DNA of 64,000 bases. Origin: an uncultured Verrucomicrobia subdivision 3 bacterium (GTDB lineage: Bacteria > Verrucomicrobiota > Verrucomicrobiia > Limisphaerales > UBA11358). A program made the translations under genes and the position numbers. Of this stretch, positions 42,735 through 52,167 are shown piece after piece (within the stretch, counting starts at the first letter, position 1; each line of letters begins with the position of its first letter). The notes under the pieces were generated by a model. That model had not been told where the DNA came from, made no database searches, and worked only from the letters and a program-made list of their open reading frames with translations. Location of the stretch: NCBI GenBank assembly GCA_903835255.1, contig CAILMI010000014.1, positions 38,955 to 102,954 on the forward strand, given 5' to 3'.

Positions 42735-43517
42735 ATGACGGCAGAAGAGCGCAAGCATCGAATTGAAGCCTATCTACAGCGGGTGGAGTTCGCCTCGCTG
42801 GAGGAGTTGTCGCAGCAGGTGGAGGCGTCGGTTTCCACGGTGCGTCGGGATTTGACGGCTTTGGAGGGGGGCGGCAATGTGCGGCGCACGCATGGGGGGG
42901 CGCGGATTTTGACGCCCAAGACGGATGAATTTGCCTTTGCCGCGCGGGATGCGCAGCAGCTTTCGGAGAAGGAGGCCATCGGGAGGGCCTGCGCCGAACT
43001 GATTGGAGCGGATCGCAGTGTGATTCTGGATGCGGGCACGACGGTGTATCATGTCGCCCGGCATCTCGAGGAGAAGGCGCCGCAGATTGTGACCAACTCG
43101 CTGCCGGTGGCGAATCTGTTCGCTTCGGCGAACCGGGTGGAGGTGATTTTGGCGGGCGGGGTGATTTATCCGCGCCTGGGGGTATTGGTCGGGCCGATGA
43201 CGGTGGAGGCGTTTTCAAAAATGCGCGCGGACGTGGCGGTCATGAGCGCCGGCGGCATCACGCTCGAGGGGGTGACCAATTCCCATGCGCTCCTCATTGA
43301 CATCCAGCGCGCGATGTTGAAAGCCGCGCAGAAGGTTATTTTCTGTCTGGACCATTCCAAATTCGGCCGCCAGTCCGTTTCGATGCTCTGCGGGCTCGAC
43401 CAGGTGGATACGATTGTGACGGACAGCCGGGCGCCGCAGGAGCTCGTGGCCTCGTTGCGCGCGCAGGGGGTGGAAGTGATCGTGGCACCAGCCGGGAACC
43501 CCGTTGGAGCGGTCTAG
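42735..43517 (+). CDS. DeoR-family transcriptional regulator of the BMC operon
   Basis: 260 residues. Helix-turn-helix at about 20-40 (SLEELSQQVEASVSTVRRDL), then RRTHGGARI, and a sugar-phosphate-binding DeoRC domain (ILDAGTTVYHVA, NSLPVANLF, LAGGVIYPRLG). DeoR repressors of this kind sense a phosphorylated sugar or its breakdown product. Divergent placement and domain type point to control of the BMC operon, likely relieved by a fucose/rhamnose phosphate intermediate. Confidence 0.9.
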   Translation: MTAEERKHRIEAYLQRVEFASLEELSQQVEASVSTVRRDLTALEGGGNVRRTHGGARILTPKTDEFAFAARDAQQLSEKEAIGRACAELIGADRSVILDAGTTVYHVARHLEEKAPQIVTNSLPVANLFASANRVEVILAGGVIYPRLGVLVGPMTVEAFSKMRADVAVMSAGGITLEGVTNSHALLIDIQRAMLKAAQKVIFCLDHSKFGRQSVSMLCGLDQVDTIVTDSRAPQELVASLRAQGVEVIVAPAGNPVGAV

Positions 43518-43796
43518 GATTTCTGAGGGTGTTTTCTGAGTCGCCTGATTCTGCGGAGGCTACGGCGCGGGGCTCAGGTTTTCCCCGCGCCCGTTCCAGC
43601 GCCCGCTGTCCGGAAAACCGGGCGCATTCTTTTTCGGCGCGCCCACCCGCGCGGCGGTCATCGCCTGCATCGGATCAGGCATAAGATTCAAGGGATAAAC
43701 GGAAGGGGTCAAACGGAACGCTCCCTCAGGCGCCATCTATTGCCGGGCCGTTACAATGCATTTGAATAATCAACACGGCTTTGTTATTTCATTCAA

Positions 43797-44417
43797 GTGA
43801 GCAATCCATTTCGCTTGGGAGTCCTGGGTTCCGGCAGGGGCTCGAACTTTGTCGCGATCGCCGACGCCATCGCCGCCGGAAAACTTCCGGCGGAGGTGGC
43901 CATCGTGTTAAGCGATGTCGAGTCGGCGGGGATTTTGGCGCAGGCGCGGGAACGGGGTGTTCCGGCGCAATTCATTCCGCCCGGGAAATTTCGCACCAAG
44001 CTGGAAGACGAGGCGGAACTAGCGATGGTTGAGGCCCTGCGGATGGCGAGGGTGGATTTAATCGTGCTCGCCGGTTTTATGCGGGTTCTTAAGGGGGAGT
44101 TTTTGCGCGCCTTCGAGGGGCGCATCGTGAACGTGCATCCGTCTTTGCTCCCCTCTTTTCCCGGTCTCCAGGCCTGGAAACAGGCCCTCGATCACGGCGT
44201 GAAAGTCGCCGGCTGCACGGTGCATTTCGTCGATGCGGGCGTGGATTCCGGGGCCATCATCGGCCAGCAGCCTGTGCCGGTGCTGGATCAGGACACGGCA
44301 GAATCCCTCCATGAACGGATTCAAGCGGCAGAGCATGAGCTGTATCCCCAGTGTGTGGCGGCCATTGCCCGCGGTGAAATCCGGGTCGCCGGCCGGCGGG
44401 TGGTCCGGAGTCGCTGA
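43797..44417 (+). CDS. purN: Phosphoribosylglycinamide formyltransferase
   Basis: 206 residues from a GTG. FRLGVLGSGRGSNFVAIADA at the start, then the catalytic Asn/His in NVHPSLLPSFPG and the Asp in VDAGVDSGAIIGQ. It transfers a formyl group from 10-formyl-THF to GAR in purine synthesis. A hairpin with T tract (44446) ends the unit. The 279 bp before it hold no gene. Confidence 0.92.
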   Translation: MSNPFRLGVLGSGRGSNFVAIADAIAAGKLPAEVAIVLSDVESAGILAQARERGVPAQFIPPGKFRTKLEDEAELAMVEALRMARVDLIVLAGFMRVLKGEFLRAFEGRIVNVHPSLLPSFPGLQAWKQALDHGVKVAGCTVHFVDAGVDSGAIIGQQPVPVLDQDTAESLHERIQAAEHELYPQCVAAIARGEIRVAGRRVVRSR

Positions 44418-44445
44418 CCCGCCTCGTCGCCTGCAATTCGCCCTG

Positions 44446-44471
44446 CGAGGCCATGGGTTCCTCGTTTTTTT
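44446..44471 (+). terminator. Intrinsic terminator after purN
   Basis: CGAGG (44446-44450) pairs with CCTCG (44460-44464), followed by seven T. About 30 bp after the purN stop. Confidence 0.55.
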
Positions 44472-44659
44472 CACTGTAAAATCCGCGTCCCAGACCCGGC
44501 AGAAGGCGCGAGGCGGGGAGATTTCAGAGCGGATCAAGTTCCCCAGCTGGAAAAAAAGTTCGCTTTGACAGGCTGACCTCGGCAAAATAATTGTGTCCGG
44601 CGCGAAAAAAATGGGAGTATTTCCTCCGTCTCCGTGCCCGGTTAGATTTAAAACGTGCG

Positions 44660-45535
44660 ATGAGTGCAAAACTACGATTTGGGCTGCCCAAAGGCAGCCT
44701 GCAGGAAGCCACCATTCAAAAGATGGCCAAGGCGGGCTATAACATCTCCGTCAGCAGCCGCTCCTATGTGCCCTACGTGGACGATGCGGAACTGGATGTC
44801 CGGCTCATCCGCGCGCAGGAAATTAGCCGCTACGTGGAGCACGGCTTCCTGGATTGCGGCATCACCGGCCACGACTGGGTGGTCGAGAACGGCTCCCGCG
44901 TCCACGAGGTCGGCGAATTTCTTTTTAGCAAGGCCACCCGGCAGCCCGCCCGCTGGGTGCTGTGCGTTCCGGAGAATTCCCCGGTCAAATCGGTCCGGGA
45001 TCTGCAGGGCAAACGCATCGCCACGGAGGTGGTCAACCTCACGAAAAAATACCTGCGCCGGCATGGGGTGAAGGCCGAGGTGGAGTTTTCCTGGGGTGCG
45101 ACGGAGATGAAAGCGCACGAACTAGTGGATGCGATCGTTGAACTGACGGAGACGGGTTCCTCCCTCAGGGCCAACAAGCTGCGCATCGTGGACACGCTGC
45201 TGACCTCGACCCCGCGTCTGATTGCGAATCCGGTGGCTTGGAAAAATCCGTGGAAGCGGCAGAAAATCGAGACGCTGGCGCTGTTGCTCAAGGGCGCCCT
45301 GGAAGCCGAGGCGAAAGTCGGTTTAAAGATGAACATCGCCGAGAAAAACTTGGCGGCGCTTTTGAAAAGCCTGCCCGCGCTCCGCAACCCGACCATCTCC
45401 AATCTGAGCCTCAAGGGCTGGGTGGCAGTGGAGACCATCATCGACGAGCATGTCGTGCGCGAGATGATTCCCAAGCTCAAGGCCGCCGGCGCCGAAGGCA
45501 TCATCGAATATCCCCTCAACAAAGTGGTGTATTGA
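44660..45535 (+). CDS. hisG: ATP phosphoribosyltransferase, long form
   Basis: 291 residues from the ATG at 44660. [17 protein letters not shown] at the start, [10 protein letters not shown], then [29 protein letters not shown] in the substrate-binding region. The C-terminal ~75 residues form the PII-like regulatory domain, so HisZ is not needed and histidine feedback is expected. First step of histidine synthesis. No other his genes in the window. Confidence 0.94.
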   Translation: MSAKLRFGLPKGSLQEATIQKMAKAGYNISVSSRSYVPYVDDAELDVRLIRAQEISRYVEHGFLDCGITGHDWVVENGSRVHEVGEFLFSKATRQPARWVLCVPENSPVKSVRDLQGKRIATEVVNLTKKYLRRHGVKAEVEFSWGATEMKAHELVDAIVELTETGSSLRANKLRIVDTLLTSTPRLIANPVAWKNPWKRQKIETLALLLKGALEAEAKVGLKMNIAEKNLAALLKSLPALRNPTISNLSLKGWVAVETIIDEHVVREMIPKLKAAGAEGIIEYPLNKVVY

Positions 45536-45879
45536 GCTCGGGTGGCTGTGCCTCCTTCATAGCCGGAACCCTGCAGTCCGAATGAACTGCCAAAGCGCAA
45601 GACCTGAGCCGGTTTCATGCCGTCATGGAAGGTTGCCCCCTCCGATGGAATCACTCGACCGTGAGGAAGTCCTGCTGCACTGCCGTGGGATTGAATTCTG
45701 CAAGGGGTTCCCACATTGAAAGTTGTCTTGATAAATTCGGCCGGCGTTGCAACTGACTACAGGCTTCTGCCAGAGGTCCCACCCTCTTTGAGAAATACGG
45801 ATGGAGGGTGGATGGACGGCGGTCGATTTTCTGAAAAATCGTGCAAATCGCCGCCAACGATGCCAGCCTTGCTTTTTCG
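45536..45879. other. Intergenic stretch, no gene seen
   Basis: 344 bp between hisG and the second phosphatidyltransferase. No conserved frame, hairpin-T terminator or repeat was recognised. A GTG in frame with the following gene at 45841 adds 13 unconserved residues. Confidence 0.5.
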
Positions 45880-46476
45880 ATGACGACCGCCAACAAAGTC
45901 ACCCTTCTGCGTATCCTGCTAGTCCCCTTCTTTGTCGTGGAGCTGGTCTATTATGTCCGCTCGGGCAATGAGGTCTATCGCCTGACAGCGCTCCTGAGCT
46001 TTGCCGTTGCCGCCATTCTGGACGGCGTGGATGGCTATATCGCCCGGCGCTACCATCAGATCAGCGAGTTAGGAAAGGTGCTCGACCCGCTCGCGGATAA
46101 ATTGCTCCTGGTGTCGGGCGTGGTGACCTTGAGTTTTGATCAAGGATCTTTCCTCGGTCAGATACCGTTGTGGTTAACCGGCATGATCCTCGGGCGTGAC
46201 CTGTTAATCCTGATTGGCATGGGGGTCATTCAGTTTACCGTTGGCAGGGTCACCGTGCGTCCGCGGTTCCCGGGTAAAATCGCCACGGTATTACAGATGG
46301 TGTCGGTCCTTTGGATTTTGTTAAAATGGGATGAGGGTTCCGGTCAGCACGGGTTTCTGGGCTGCGCGCTCGGCGCGGCGGCGTTCACCGCGCTATCCGG
46401 ATTGCTGTATGGGGTGGATGCCATCCGCCAGCTCGGGGCGCATCCCCATAGCTCCCCCGCGCCCCGCGGCCCCTGA
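45880..46476 (+). CDS. pgsA: CDP-alcohol phosphatidyltransferase (PgsA-like), copy 2
   Basis: 198 residues from the ATG at 45880. Start TTANKVTLLRILLVPFFVVE, then the catalytic DGVDGYIARRYHQISELGKVLDPLADKLL, with five or so membrane segments. This copy has the classical PgsA layout and is the better candidate for phosphatidylglycerol-phosphate synthase; copy 1 at 34.7 kb may use another alcohol. It ends in a Pro/His-rich tail. Confidence 0.88.
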   Translation: MTTANKVTLLRILLVPFFVVELVYYVRSGNEVYRLTALLSFAVAAILDGVDGYIARRYHQISELGKVLDPLADKLLLVSGVVTLSFDQGSFLGQIPLWLTGMILGRDLLILIGMGVIQFTVGRVTVRPRFPGKIATVLQMVSVLWILLKWDEGSGQHGFLGCALGAAAFTALSGLLYGVDAIRQLGAHPHSSPAPRGP

Positions 46477-46544
46477 GAATTGCAGATTTACCGAATAAAG
46501 CTTGCCAAAAACGGCCTCGCTGCGTTCCTTAAGGGCTCTTATTT

Positions 46545-47018
46545 ATGGGAAAAACCATCGAACTTAAATTAAAGACGGGCGATAGCGCGCCAGCTTTCAC
46601 GGCGGCGACCAGCGGCGGCGGGAGGGTTTCGCTGTCGGATTACCGGGGCCGGAATGTCATCTTGTATTTTTATCCCAAGGACAACACGCCCGGCTGCACC
46701 AAGGAAGCCTGCGCGTTCCGGGATCATTTCGCGGACTTTAAAAAGGCGGGCGCTGCTGTCCTGGGCGTCAGTCCGGACCCTGTGAAATCACACGACAAGT
46801 TTGTGGAGGCGTTCCAGCTGCCGTTCCCGCTCCTGTCCGATGCGGATAAGAAAATTGTCCAGGCTTATGGCGTGTGGGGAGAGAAGAGTTTTATGGGTCG
46901 CAAATATCAGGGGGTCTTCCGGGTGACCTTTCTGATCGGGCCCACTGGCAAAATTAAAAATATCTGGACGGATGTGAAGCCGGAGACCCATCCGGCGGAA
47001 GTGCTGGCGGCGCTGTGA
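46545..47018 (+). CDS. bcp: Peroxiredoxin, BCP/PrxQ type
   Basis: 157 residues. KTGDSAPAFTAAT, then FYPKDNTPGCTKEACAFRD with the peroxidatic and resolving cysteines five residues apart, as in PrxQ/BCP proteins. Reduces hydroperoxides using thioredoxin. Start at ATG 46545 (KTIELKLKTGD). Confidence 0.93.
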   Translation: MGKTIELKLKTGDSAPAFTAATSGGGRVSLSDYRGRNVILYFYPKDNTPGCTKEACAFRDHFADFKKAGAAVLGVSPDPVKSHDKFVEAFQLPFPLLSDADKKIVQAYGVWGEKSFMGRKYQGVFRVTFLIGPTGKIKNIWTDVKPETHPAEVLAAL

Positions 47019-47088
47019 TCCCACGGCTGCGGGTGCGCTGCGGAAATCTGACACGGTCTCCGGCAGTTTTTTCCCGCGATCGAATTAT

Positions 47089-48744
47089 ATGAGCGAAATA
47101 TTTGTCATCGGCCATCGCAATCCGGACACGGATGCGATCTGCGCAGCGATTGGCTACGCGGAATTCAAGCGCCGCACCGGCATGCCCGAGGCCGTGGCCG
47201 CGCGCTGCGGCGATACAAACGACCGCATTGATTTTGTCCTGGAAACATTCGGGGTGCCCGCCCCCCGCTTTGTGGCGGACGTCTCGCCCAAGGTGCGCGA
47301 TGTCATGCAGTCGCAGGTCTTGAGCGTGACCCCGGATGCGACGGCGGCGGAGGCGCTGAGTCTGATGGATGAGCATGACATCCGGATTTTGCCGGTGCTG
47401 GATTCGGATCGGCGCTGCCGGGGGCTGCTGTCCCTGTTCAAGCTGAGCAAGTTTCTGTTTCCAGCCGCCAACCGGCTGGTGGATTCGCGGCGGGTGCTGT
47501 CGTCGCTGAACAATCTGGCCAAAACCCTCGGTGGGACGCTGCTCGCCGGCTCTGATGCCGACCGCGAGGAAGAGTTGGTCTTGATGATCGGCGCCATGCG
47601 GATTGAGTCCTTCGCCCAGCGCCTGGAAACCCTGCAGCCGGAAAAACTGGCTGTTGTCGTCGGGGACCGGTCCAATATCCAATCGCTGGCGATTCGTTTC
47701 GGAGTGCGGGTGCTCGTGGTAATCGGAGGATTTCCCGTGGAGCCGCATATTTTGGAGGCCGCCCGGAAAAAAGGCGTGAGCGTCATCGCCTCCCCGCATG
47801 ACACCTCCACCACGGCGTCCCTGTGCCGCTCGGCGGTGGCCATCCGTCACATGTTGAACGAGAAGTTCCTCTCCTTCCGCGCGGAGGCATCATTAAACGC
47901 CGTCAAGGCCGAGGCCGCGTCTTCCGGCTTCGCCGCCTTCCCGGTGACCGATGAAGAGGGGCGCACGGTCGGTATTCTTTCCAAAACGGATTTTCTCAAA
48001 CCCGTCGCCCGCAAGCTGATCCTCGTGGATCACAACGAGCTCTCCCAGGCCGTGCAGGGCGCCGACGAGGCGGAGATCATTGAAATCATTGACCATCACC
48101 GGCTGGGGGCACTCACGACCTCTCAGCCGATCCTCTTCCGCAATGAACCGGTCGGATCGACCAGCACGATTGTGGCGGACTGCTTTTTCCGGCACGGGGT
48201 GGAGCTGACCCGGCCCATCGCCGGATTGTTGCTGGCCGGGCTGGTGTCCGACACCCTGAATCTCACCTCGCCCACGACGACGCCGCGCGACGGGGAAATC
48301 CTGGCGCGGCTGGAGGCCCTCGCTGGAGTCAATGCCCGCCAGTTCACTGAAAAACTCTTCGCCTCCGGTTCCCTGCTCACCCTCAAGTCCGCGCCGCAGG
48401 CCATCGCGACGGATGCCAAGGAGTATCGCGAACAGGGCCTCGCCTTCAGCGTCGCCCAGATCGAGGAGGTCGGCTTCGACCAGTTCTGGAAGCGCAAGGA
48501 TGAGCTGCTCACCGCGCTGGAGAATTACCGGGTCCGACAGAAATACATCTTTGCCGCACTGATGGTCACCGACGTGACCTGCCAGCAATCGCTGATGCTC
48601 GTCGCGGGGGAAAAGCGGTTTGTGGACCGGATTGATTATCCCGAGCCCCAGCCGGGCGTGTTTGAGCTGCGCGACGTGGTCTCCCGTAAAAAACAGCTGC
48701 TGCCCTACCTCACGCATTGCCTGGAGTGGATGAAATCGGCCTGA
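47089..48744 (+). CDS. ppaC: Manganese-dependent inorganic pyrophosphatase with CBS and DRTGG domains
   Basis: 551 residues, long for family II PPase (about 310). DHH core: IGHRNPDTDAICAA near residue 8 and EIIDHHRLG near 330 bracket an insert of two CBS repeats with a DRTGG domain between them (RDVMQSQVLSVTPDAT ... GILSKTDFLKPV). C-terminal DHHA2 domain includes the VTDVTCQQSLML segment. CBS domains bind adenine nucleotides and regulate the enzyme. It hydrolyses PPi. Confidence 0.93.
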   Translation: MSEIFVIGHRNPDTDAICAAIGYAEFKRRTGMPEAVAARCGDTNDRIDFVLETFGVPAPRFVADVSPKVRDVMQSQVLSVTPDATAAEALSLMDEHDIRILPVLDSDRRCRGLLSLFKLSKFLFPAANRLVDSRRVLSSLNNLAKTLGGTLLAGSDADREEELVLMIGAMRIESFAQRLETLQPEKLAVVVGDRSNIQSLAIRFGVRVLVVIGGFPVEPHILEAARKKGVSVIASPHDTSTTASLCRSAVAIRHMLNEKFLSFRAEASLNAVKAEAASSGFAAFPVTDEEGRTVGILSKTDFLKPVARKLILVDHNELSQAVQGADEAEIIEIIDHHRLGALTTSQPILFRNEPVGSTSTIVADCFFRHGVELTRPIAGLLLAGLVSDTLNLTSPTTTPRDGEILARLEALAGVNARQFTEKLFASGSLLTLKSAPQAIATDAKEYREQGLAFSVAQIEEVGFDQFWKRKDELLTALENYRVRQKYIFAALMVTDVTCQQSLMLVAGEKRFVDRIDYPEPQPGVFELRDVVSRKKQLLPYLTHCLEWMKSA

Positions 48745-48815
48745 TCCCCGGCACGGTCGCGCCGCCGCCCTAGAGATCAATAAAAGGGCACAATGAAAAT
48801 TTGACACCAGCGTGC

Positions 48816-48847
48816 GGACGGGACAGAATCCGGCCCGTCGTTTTTTA
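48816..48847 (+). terminator. Intrinsic terminator after ppaC
   Basis: GACGGG (48817-48822) and CCCGTC (48834-48839) form a stem followed by six T. It lies between ppaC and the peroxiredoxin gene. Confidence 0.6.
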
Positions 48848-48870
48848 TCAATTCAACTTAAAAATTAACT

Positions 48871-49347
48871 ATGCCCTTATCCATTGGTTCCAAAGCCCCT
48901 GATTTCACTCTCAAGTCCAAATCTCCCGCGGATGTTGAAGTCAAGCTGAGCAACAATTTCGGCAAGAAAAACACCGTGCTGCTGTTCTTCCCGCTCGCCT
49001 TCACGGGTGTTTGCACGACTGAATTGTGCAGCTTGAGCTCCGGCCTCGATGCCTATGCCGCCCTGGGTGCGGAAGTCATTGCCGTCAGCGTGGACAGTCC
49101 CTTTGCCCAAGCCGCTTGGGCAGCAAAGGAAAAAATCAGCATCACCCTTGCCAGCGATTTGAACAAGACCGTGACCCGGGCCTACGACGTGGTGTTTCCG
49201 ATGCTGGCCGGCGTGGGGGATACCTCGGCGCGCGCGGCATTCGTCATTGATAAGGCCGGCGTCATTCAATACAGCGAGCAGACGCCCACCCCTAAGGATC
49301 TGCCCAACTTCGATGCCATCAAGGCGGTCCTCGCAAAACTCAAGTAA
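48871..49347 (+). CDS. AhpC/TSA-type peroxiredoxin
   Basis: 158 residues. MPLSIGSKAPDFTLKSK, then FFPLAFTGVCTTELCSL, in which the first cysteine is peroxidatic. Its layout fits the AhpE/one-domain redoxin group. Reduces peroxides, probably with thioredoxin. It is ended by a strong terminator. Second peroxiredoxin gene within 2 kb. Confidence 0.9.
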   Translation: MPLSIGSKAPDFTLKSKSPADVEVKLSNNFGKKNTVLLFFPLAFTGVCTTELCSLSSGLDAYAALGAEVIAVSVDSPFAQAAWAAKEKISITLASDLNKTVTRAYDVVFPMLAGVGDTSARAAFVIDKAGVIQYSEQTPTPKDLPNFDAIKAVLAKLK

Positions 49348-49362
49348 TTCATTTTTTTCATG

Positions 49363-49400
49363 TGCCGCCGCCGGAGTAAATCCGGCGGCGGCATTTTTTA
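49363..49400 (+). terminator. Strong intrinsic terminator after the peroxiredoxin gene
   Basis: GCCGCCGCCGGA (49364-49375) pairs perfectly with TCCGGCGGCGGC (49381-49392), followed by ATTTTTTATT. Clear rho-independent form. Confidence 0.9.
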
Positions 49401-49453
49401 TTGCCGCGCGCGGCGGGCGGGGGCAGGGCAGAACGGTTCCAGGGGCCAAGTCC

Positions 49454-50416
49454 TCATTTTTGGCGCTGGCGCCCCGGGGATGAAAAAGGCCGGGATGAGG
49501 TGGGTGTTTTTTTAAACGTTGCAAGGATGGGCCGGTGGTCGGAGCCGGTGCCCCAATCTGGAAGGGTCAACACATAGGTGCTATTCGTCACCCAGTCCCG
49601 TGCCATGGAGGGACTCATCAGGATATAATCAATGCGCGTGTAGGTGTCCTCTTGGCCGTAATGGTATGTCCAGGTGACTGTACGCGGATCCTGATGCGGG
49701 TTGGGATGGGGCGCGGTATCCCCGTTGCGCTCCGCCGGGCGCGCATCTCCCAGCTTGAATTTCCCCCGCCCCACGATGGTTTTGAGGGGGGGAGAATTTT
49801 TCACATCGTTGAAATCTCCCAAGACGATCAGGCGACTCTCCGGGTCGGCCCGGAAATGGGCATCGATGATGCCGCGCAGCGCCCGGGCTTCCTGCAGCCG
49901 CAATTCCGCTTCATCCGCCTCCGGCACGGGGCGGCGCGATTTCAAATGCGCGGCGAGCAGCGTGAAGGAAACTCCGGGCCCCACCTGGATCTCGAGTTCG
50001 GAAAAGCCCCGCCCCACGCCGAACCGGCGTCCGCCCAAAAGGAATTGATCGTTGGTGTGCGGGCGCCGGGCCACGATGGGGAACCGGCTGAGCACGGCGA
50101 CGTGGATGTTGGTGTCCACGCCGGAGAGGTGATCCCAAAACGGGAAGTCCACCCCCTCCGCCCTGAGCGTCGCGCGCAGTTCCAGCAGCGCATTGGTGCC
50201 GCCCATTTCCTCGAGTGCCAGCACGTCGGGATTCAGCGCGCGGATGCTCTCGCGGATTTTAGCTTTCCCTTCTGCGGATTTAATATGCCGCCGTGATTCG
50301 GTCGGCTGGTCCAAATAGTTTTCCACGTTGTAGGTGGCCACGCGGAACACCTCATCAGCCCGCGCACCGGGCCCCCCGGCGCCCAGCAGGAGTGCCACCG
50401 CCAAAACGGACCCCAT
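49454..50416 (-). CDS. Secreted endonuclease/exonuclease/phosphatase-family protein
   Basis: 320 residues from the ATG at 50416, which gives a signal peptide (SVLAVALLLGAGGPGARA). The frame is open much further upstream, overlapping folE2 on the other strand, but that part is unconserved. EEP hallmarks: RVATYNVENYL, ALEEMGGTN (metal Glu), GDFNDV, and the final GTGSDHRPILATF. A phosphodiesterase or nuclease acting outside the cytoplasm. Substrate unknown. Confidence 0.85.
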   Translation of the reverse strand: MGSVLAVALLLGAGGPGARADEVFRVATYNVENYLDQPTESRRHIKSAEGKAKIRESIRALNPDVLALEEMGGTNALLELRATLRAEGVDFPFWDHLSGVDTNIHVAVLSRFPIVARRPHTNDQFLLGGRRFGVGRGFSELEIQVGPGVSFTLLAAHLKSRRPVPEADEAELRLQEARALRGIIDAHFRADPESRLIVLGDFNDVKNSPPLKTIVGRGKFKLGDARPAERNGDTAPHPNPHQDPRTVTWTYHYGQEDTYTRIDYILMSPSMARDWVTNSTYVLTLPDWGTGSDHRPILATFKKTPTSSRPFSSPGRQRQK

Positions 50417-50629
50417 TCGAGCCGGGAGGAGTCCCCCCGTGAAACACTGCAGGAATCGGTTCCTCCAGCCCCGGGACCCGGCCGATCCGGGGACGAGGTT
50501 GCCCTGAGCGGCCGCGGCAGGGGATGAGGTGCGAGGCGGATGAAAGGGGTTCTCTGAAACCGGTGCTTTTCTCTGGAGCCCTCTCCGGAACCTTTTGCAA
50601 ATTTTTCTTGAGGCTGTTAAACTTTTTAT

Positions 50630-51460
50630 ATGTCTCGTCCTAGTAAAAAAGCTGTCTCCGTCCGCACTGCAAAAAAAAGTTCCGCCGCGCATCTGCACGA
50701 CAAGCAGAGCGAGCGCGACAGCCGCGACCTCCGGATCGATAAGGTCGGTGTGCGCGGGCTGAGATTTCCCATCCAGGTGCGCGACAAGGCCCGCAGGGTT
50801 CAAAATACCGTCGCCACGCTCGGCATGTTCGTGGACCTGCCCAAGGAATTTAAGGGCACCCACATGAGCCGCTTCGTCGAGGTGCTCAACGCCCATGGCA
50901 GCGTCATCCACGTTGAGAACATCGCGGACATATTGCAGTCGCTTCAGGTCAAATTGAAATCCGCTACCTCTCATATCGAGATTGAGTTCCCCTATTTCCT
51001 CTCCAAGCAGTCGCCGGTGTCGCGCCTGGAAAGTCTGATGGACTACACCGCGCGCTTTGATGCGGCGGCCTGCGGCACGGAGATGGATTTCGTGCTCACC
51101 GTGAAGGCGAACGTGACGACGCTGTGCCCCTGTTCCAAGGCCATCTCCAAATATGGAGCGCACAATCAGCGCGGCGCCGTGACGGTGGCCATCCGCATGA
51201 ACCGGGCGGTGTGGATCGAGGACTTGATTGGAATGATTGAAAAGTCGGCCAGTTCGGAATTGTACGCCCTGCTCAAGCGGCAGGACGAGAAAGCGGTGAC
51301 GGAGCGGGCCTACGAAAACCCCGTGTTTGTGGAGGATTTGGTGCGCAACGTGGCGCTGAGGCTCAATGCCGATGCCCGGGTGCGCTGGTACAAGGTGGAG
51401 GCAGAGAATTTTGAGAGCATCCACAACCACAACGCCTACGCCTGCATCGAGAAGGCCTGA
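50630..51460 (+). CDS. folE2: GTP cyclohydrolase FolE2 (type IB)
   Basis: 276 residues. RIDKVGVRGLRFPIQVRDK at the N-terminal domain, THMSRFVEVLN, then the metal-site VTTLCPCSKAIS and AHNQRGAVTV, ending FESIHNHNAYA. Converts GTP to dihydroneopterin triphosphate, the first step of folate (and queuosine) synthesis; unlike FolE it works with Mn or other metals in Zn-poor conditions. The preceding gap has a possible ribosome-binding GAGG. Confidence 0.95.
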   Translation: MSRPSKKAVSVRTAKKSSAAHLHDKQSERDSRDLRIDKVGVRGLRFPIQVRDKARRVQNTVATLGMFVDLPKEFKGTHMSRFVEVLNAHGSVIHVENIADILQSLQVKLKSATSHIEIEFPYFLSKQSPVSRLESLMDYTARFDAAACGTEMDFVLTVKANVTTLCPCSKAISKYGAHNQRGAVTVAIRMNRAVWIEDLIGMIEKSASSELYALLKRQDEKAVTERAYENPVFVEDLVRNVALRLNADARVRWYKVEAENFESIHNHNAYACIEKA

Positions 51461-51564
51461 CGTTCGAGCGCTGCCCCCGGCTCCGCCGTCCGCCCGGGCC
51501 GGCAGCGAGGCAGGGCGGGGGAGACAAATGCGTTCGCCCGCCGATCCCGCGTCCAGAGTTGCTC

Positions 51565-51939
51565 TCATCCCGGCGAGTCCGCCGCTTTGGACCGGTTGAT
51601 GATGATTGTCTCATCGGCGGGAGCCCCCGCCGTCCAATATTTCCAGCCGTCGAGCTCACAATAGCAGGGGGATTCCGTCGCCGGCCGCTCTTTTCGACCC
51701 TGTTCCTGAATGAACCGCGCAAAGCGTTCAAATACCCGCTGCTGCTCCGGCCGCCAGTGAATCACCACGTACTGATGAGGTAGCTCCGGCATGGTCCGGT
51801 CCGCATGCCACCGCGACTGCTCGATAAAATGGAGGATTTCGGGTTCAATGGCAGGGTGAGAAGCCTCCGCTCCCTTCGATAACGGACGGGAACCGTTTCC
51901 GTTGGTTTCCCAGATATTTATTTTGTCCGTGGATGACAT
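51565..51939 (-). CDS. Conserved hypothetical protein
   Basis: 124 residues from the ATG at 51939, with a good Shine-Dalgarno sequence (GGAGG, 8 bp ahead). The core HQYVVIHWRPEQQRVFERFARFIQ, then CYCELDGWKYWTAGAPADETIIINR, is a pattern I have seen in proteins of unknown function with a YxxLDGxKYWTMGxP motif; I cannot give it a role. The N-terminal ~40 residues are polar and probably unstructured. Soluble. Confidence 0.7.
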   Translation of the reverse strand: MSSTDKINIWETNGNGSRPLSKGAEASHPAIEPEILHFIEQSRWHADRTMPELPHQYVVIHWRPEQQRVFERFARFIQEQGRKERPATESPCYCELDGWKYWTAGAPADETIIINRSKAADSPG

Positions 51940-52167
51940 ATTGCATTCCTCCGGGACCCGGGCAGCCAGACCCCTGGCGTTCCTCTCTGCGTTGATCAAT
52001 CCTCCTTGGCGTCCCTGTCTGACGGCGCCACAGTGACGAGCCACCCGCTCCGCGGCAAGAGACTTATGGTTTATCCCGGACTAATGGATTTACCTAGGTG
52101 AGACGGTAGATTTGTCCAAGAGAGCTTGGGCTGACCAGATACTGCCCCGTTTTCTTCTCCGCCTCCC

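Noticed and set aside
50417..51568. Upstream extension of the EEP-family protein (704-codon frame)
   Set aside because: It runs opposite folE2 and through a non-conserved stretch; a signal peptide starts at the ATG at 50416.
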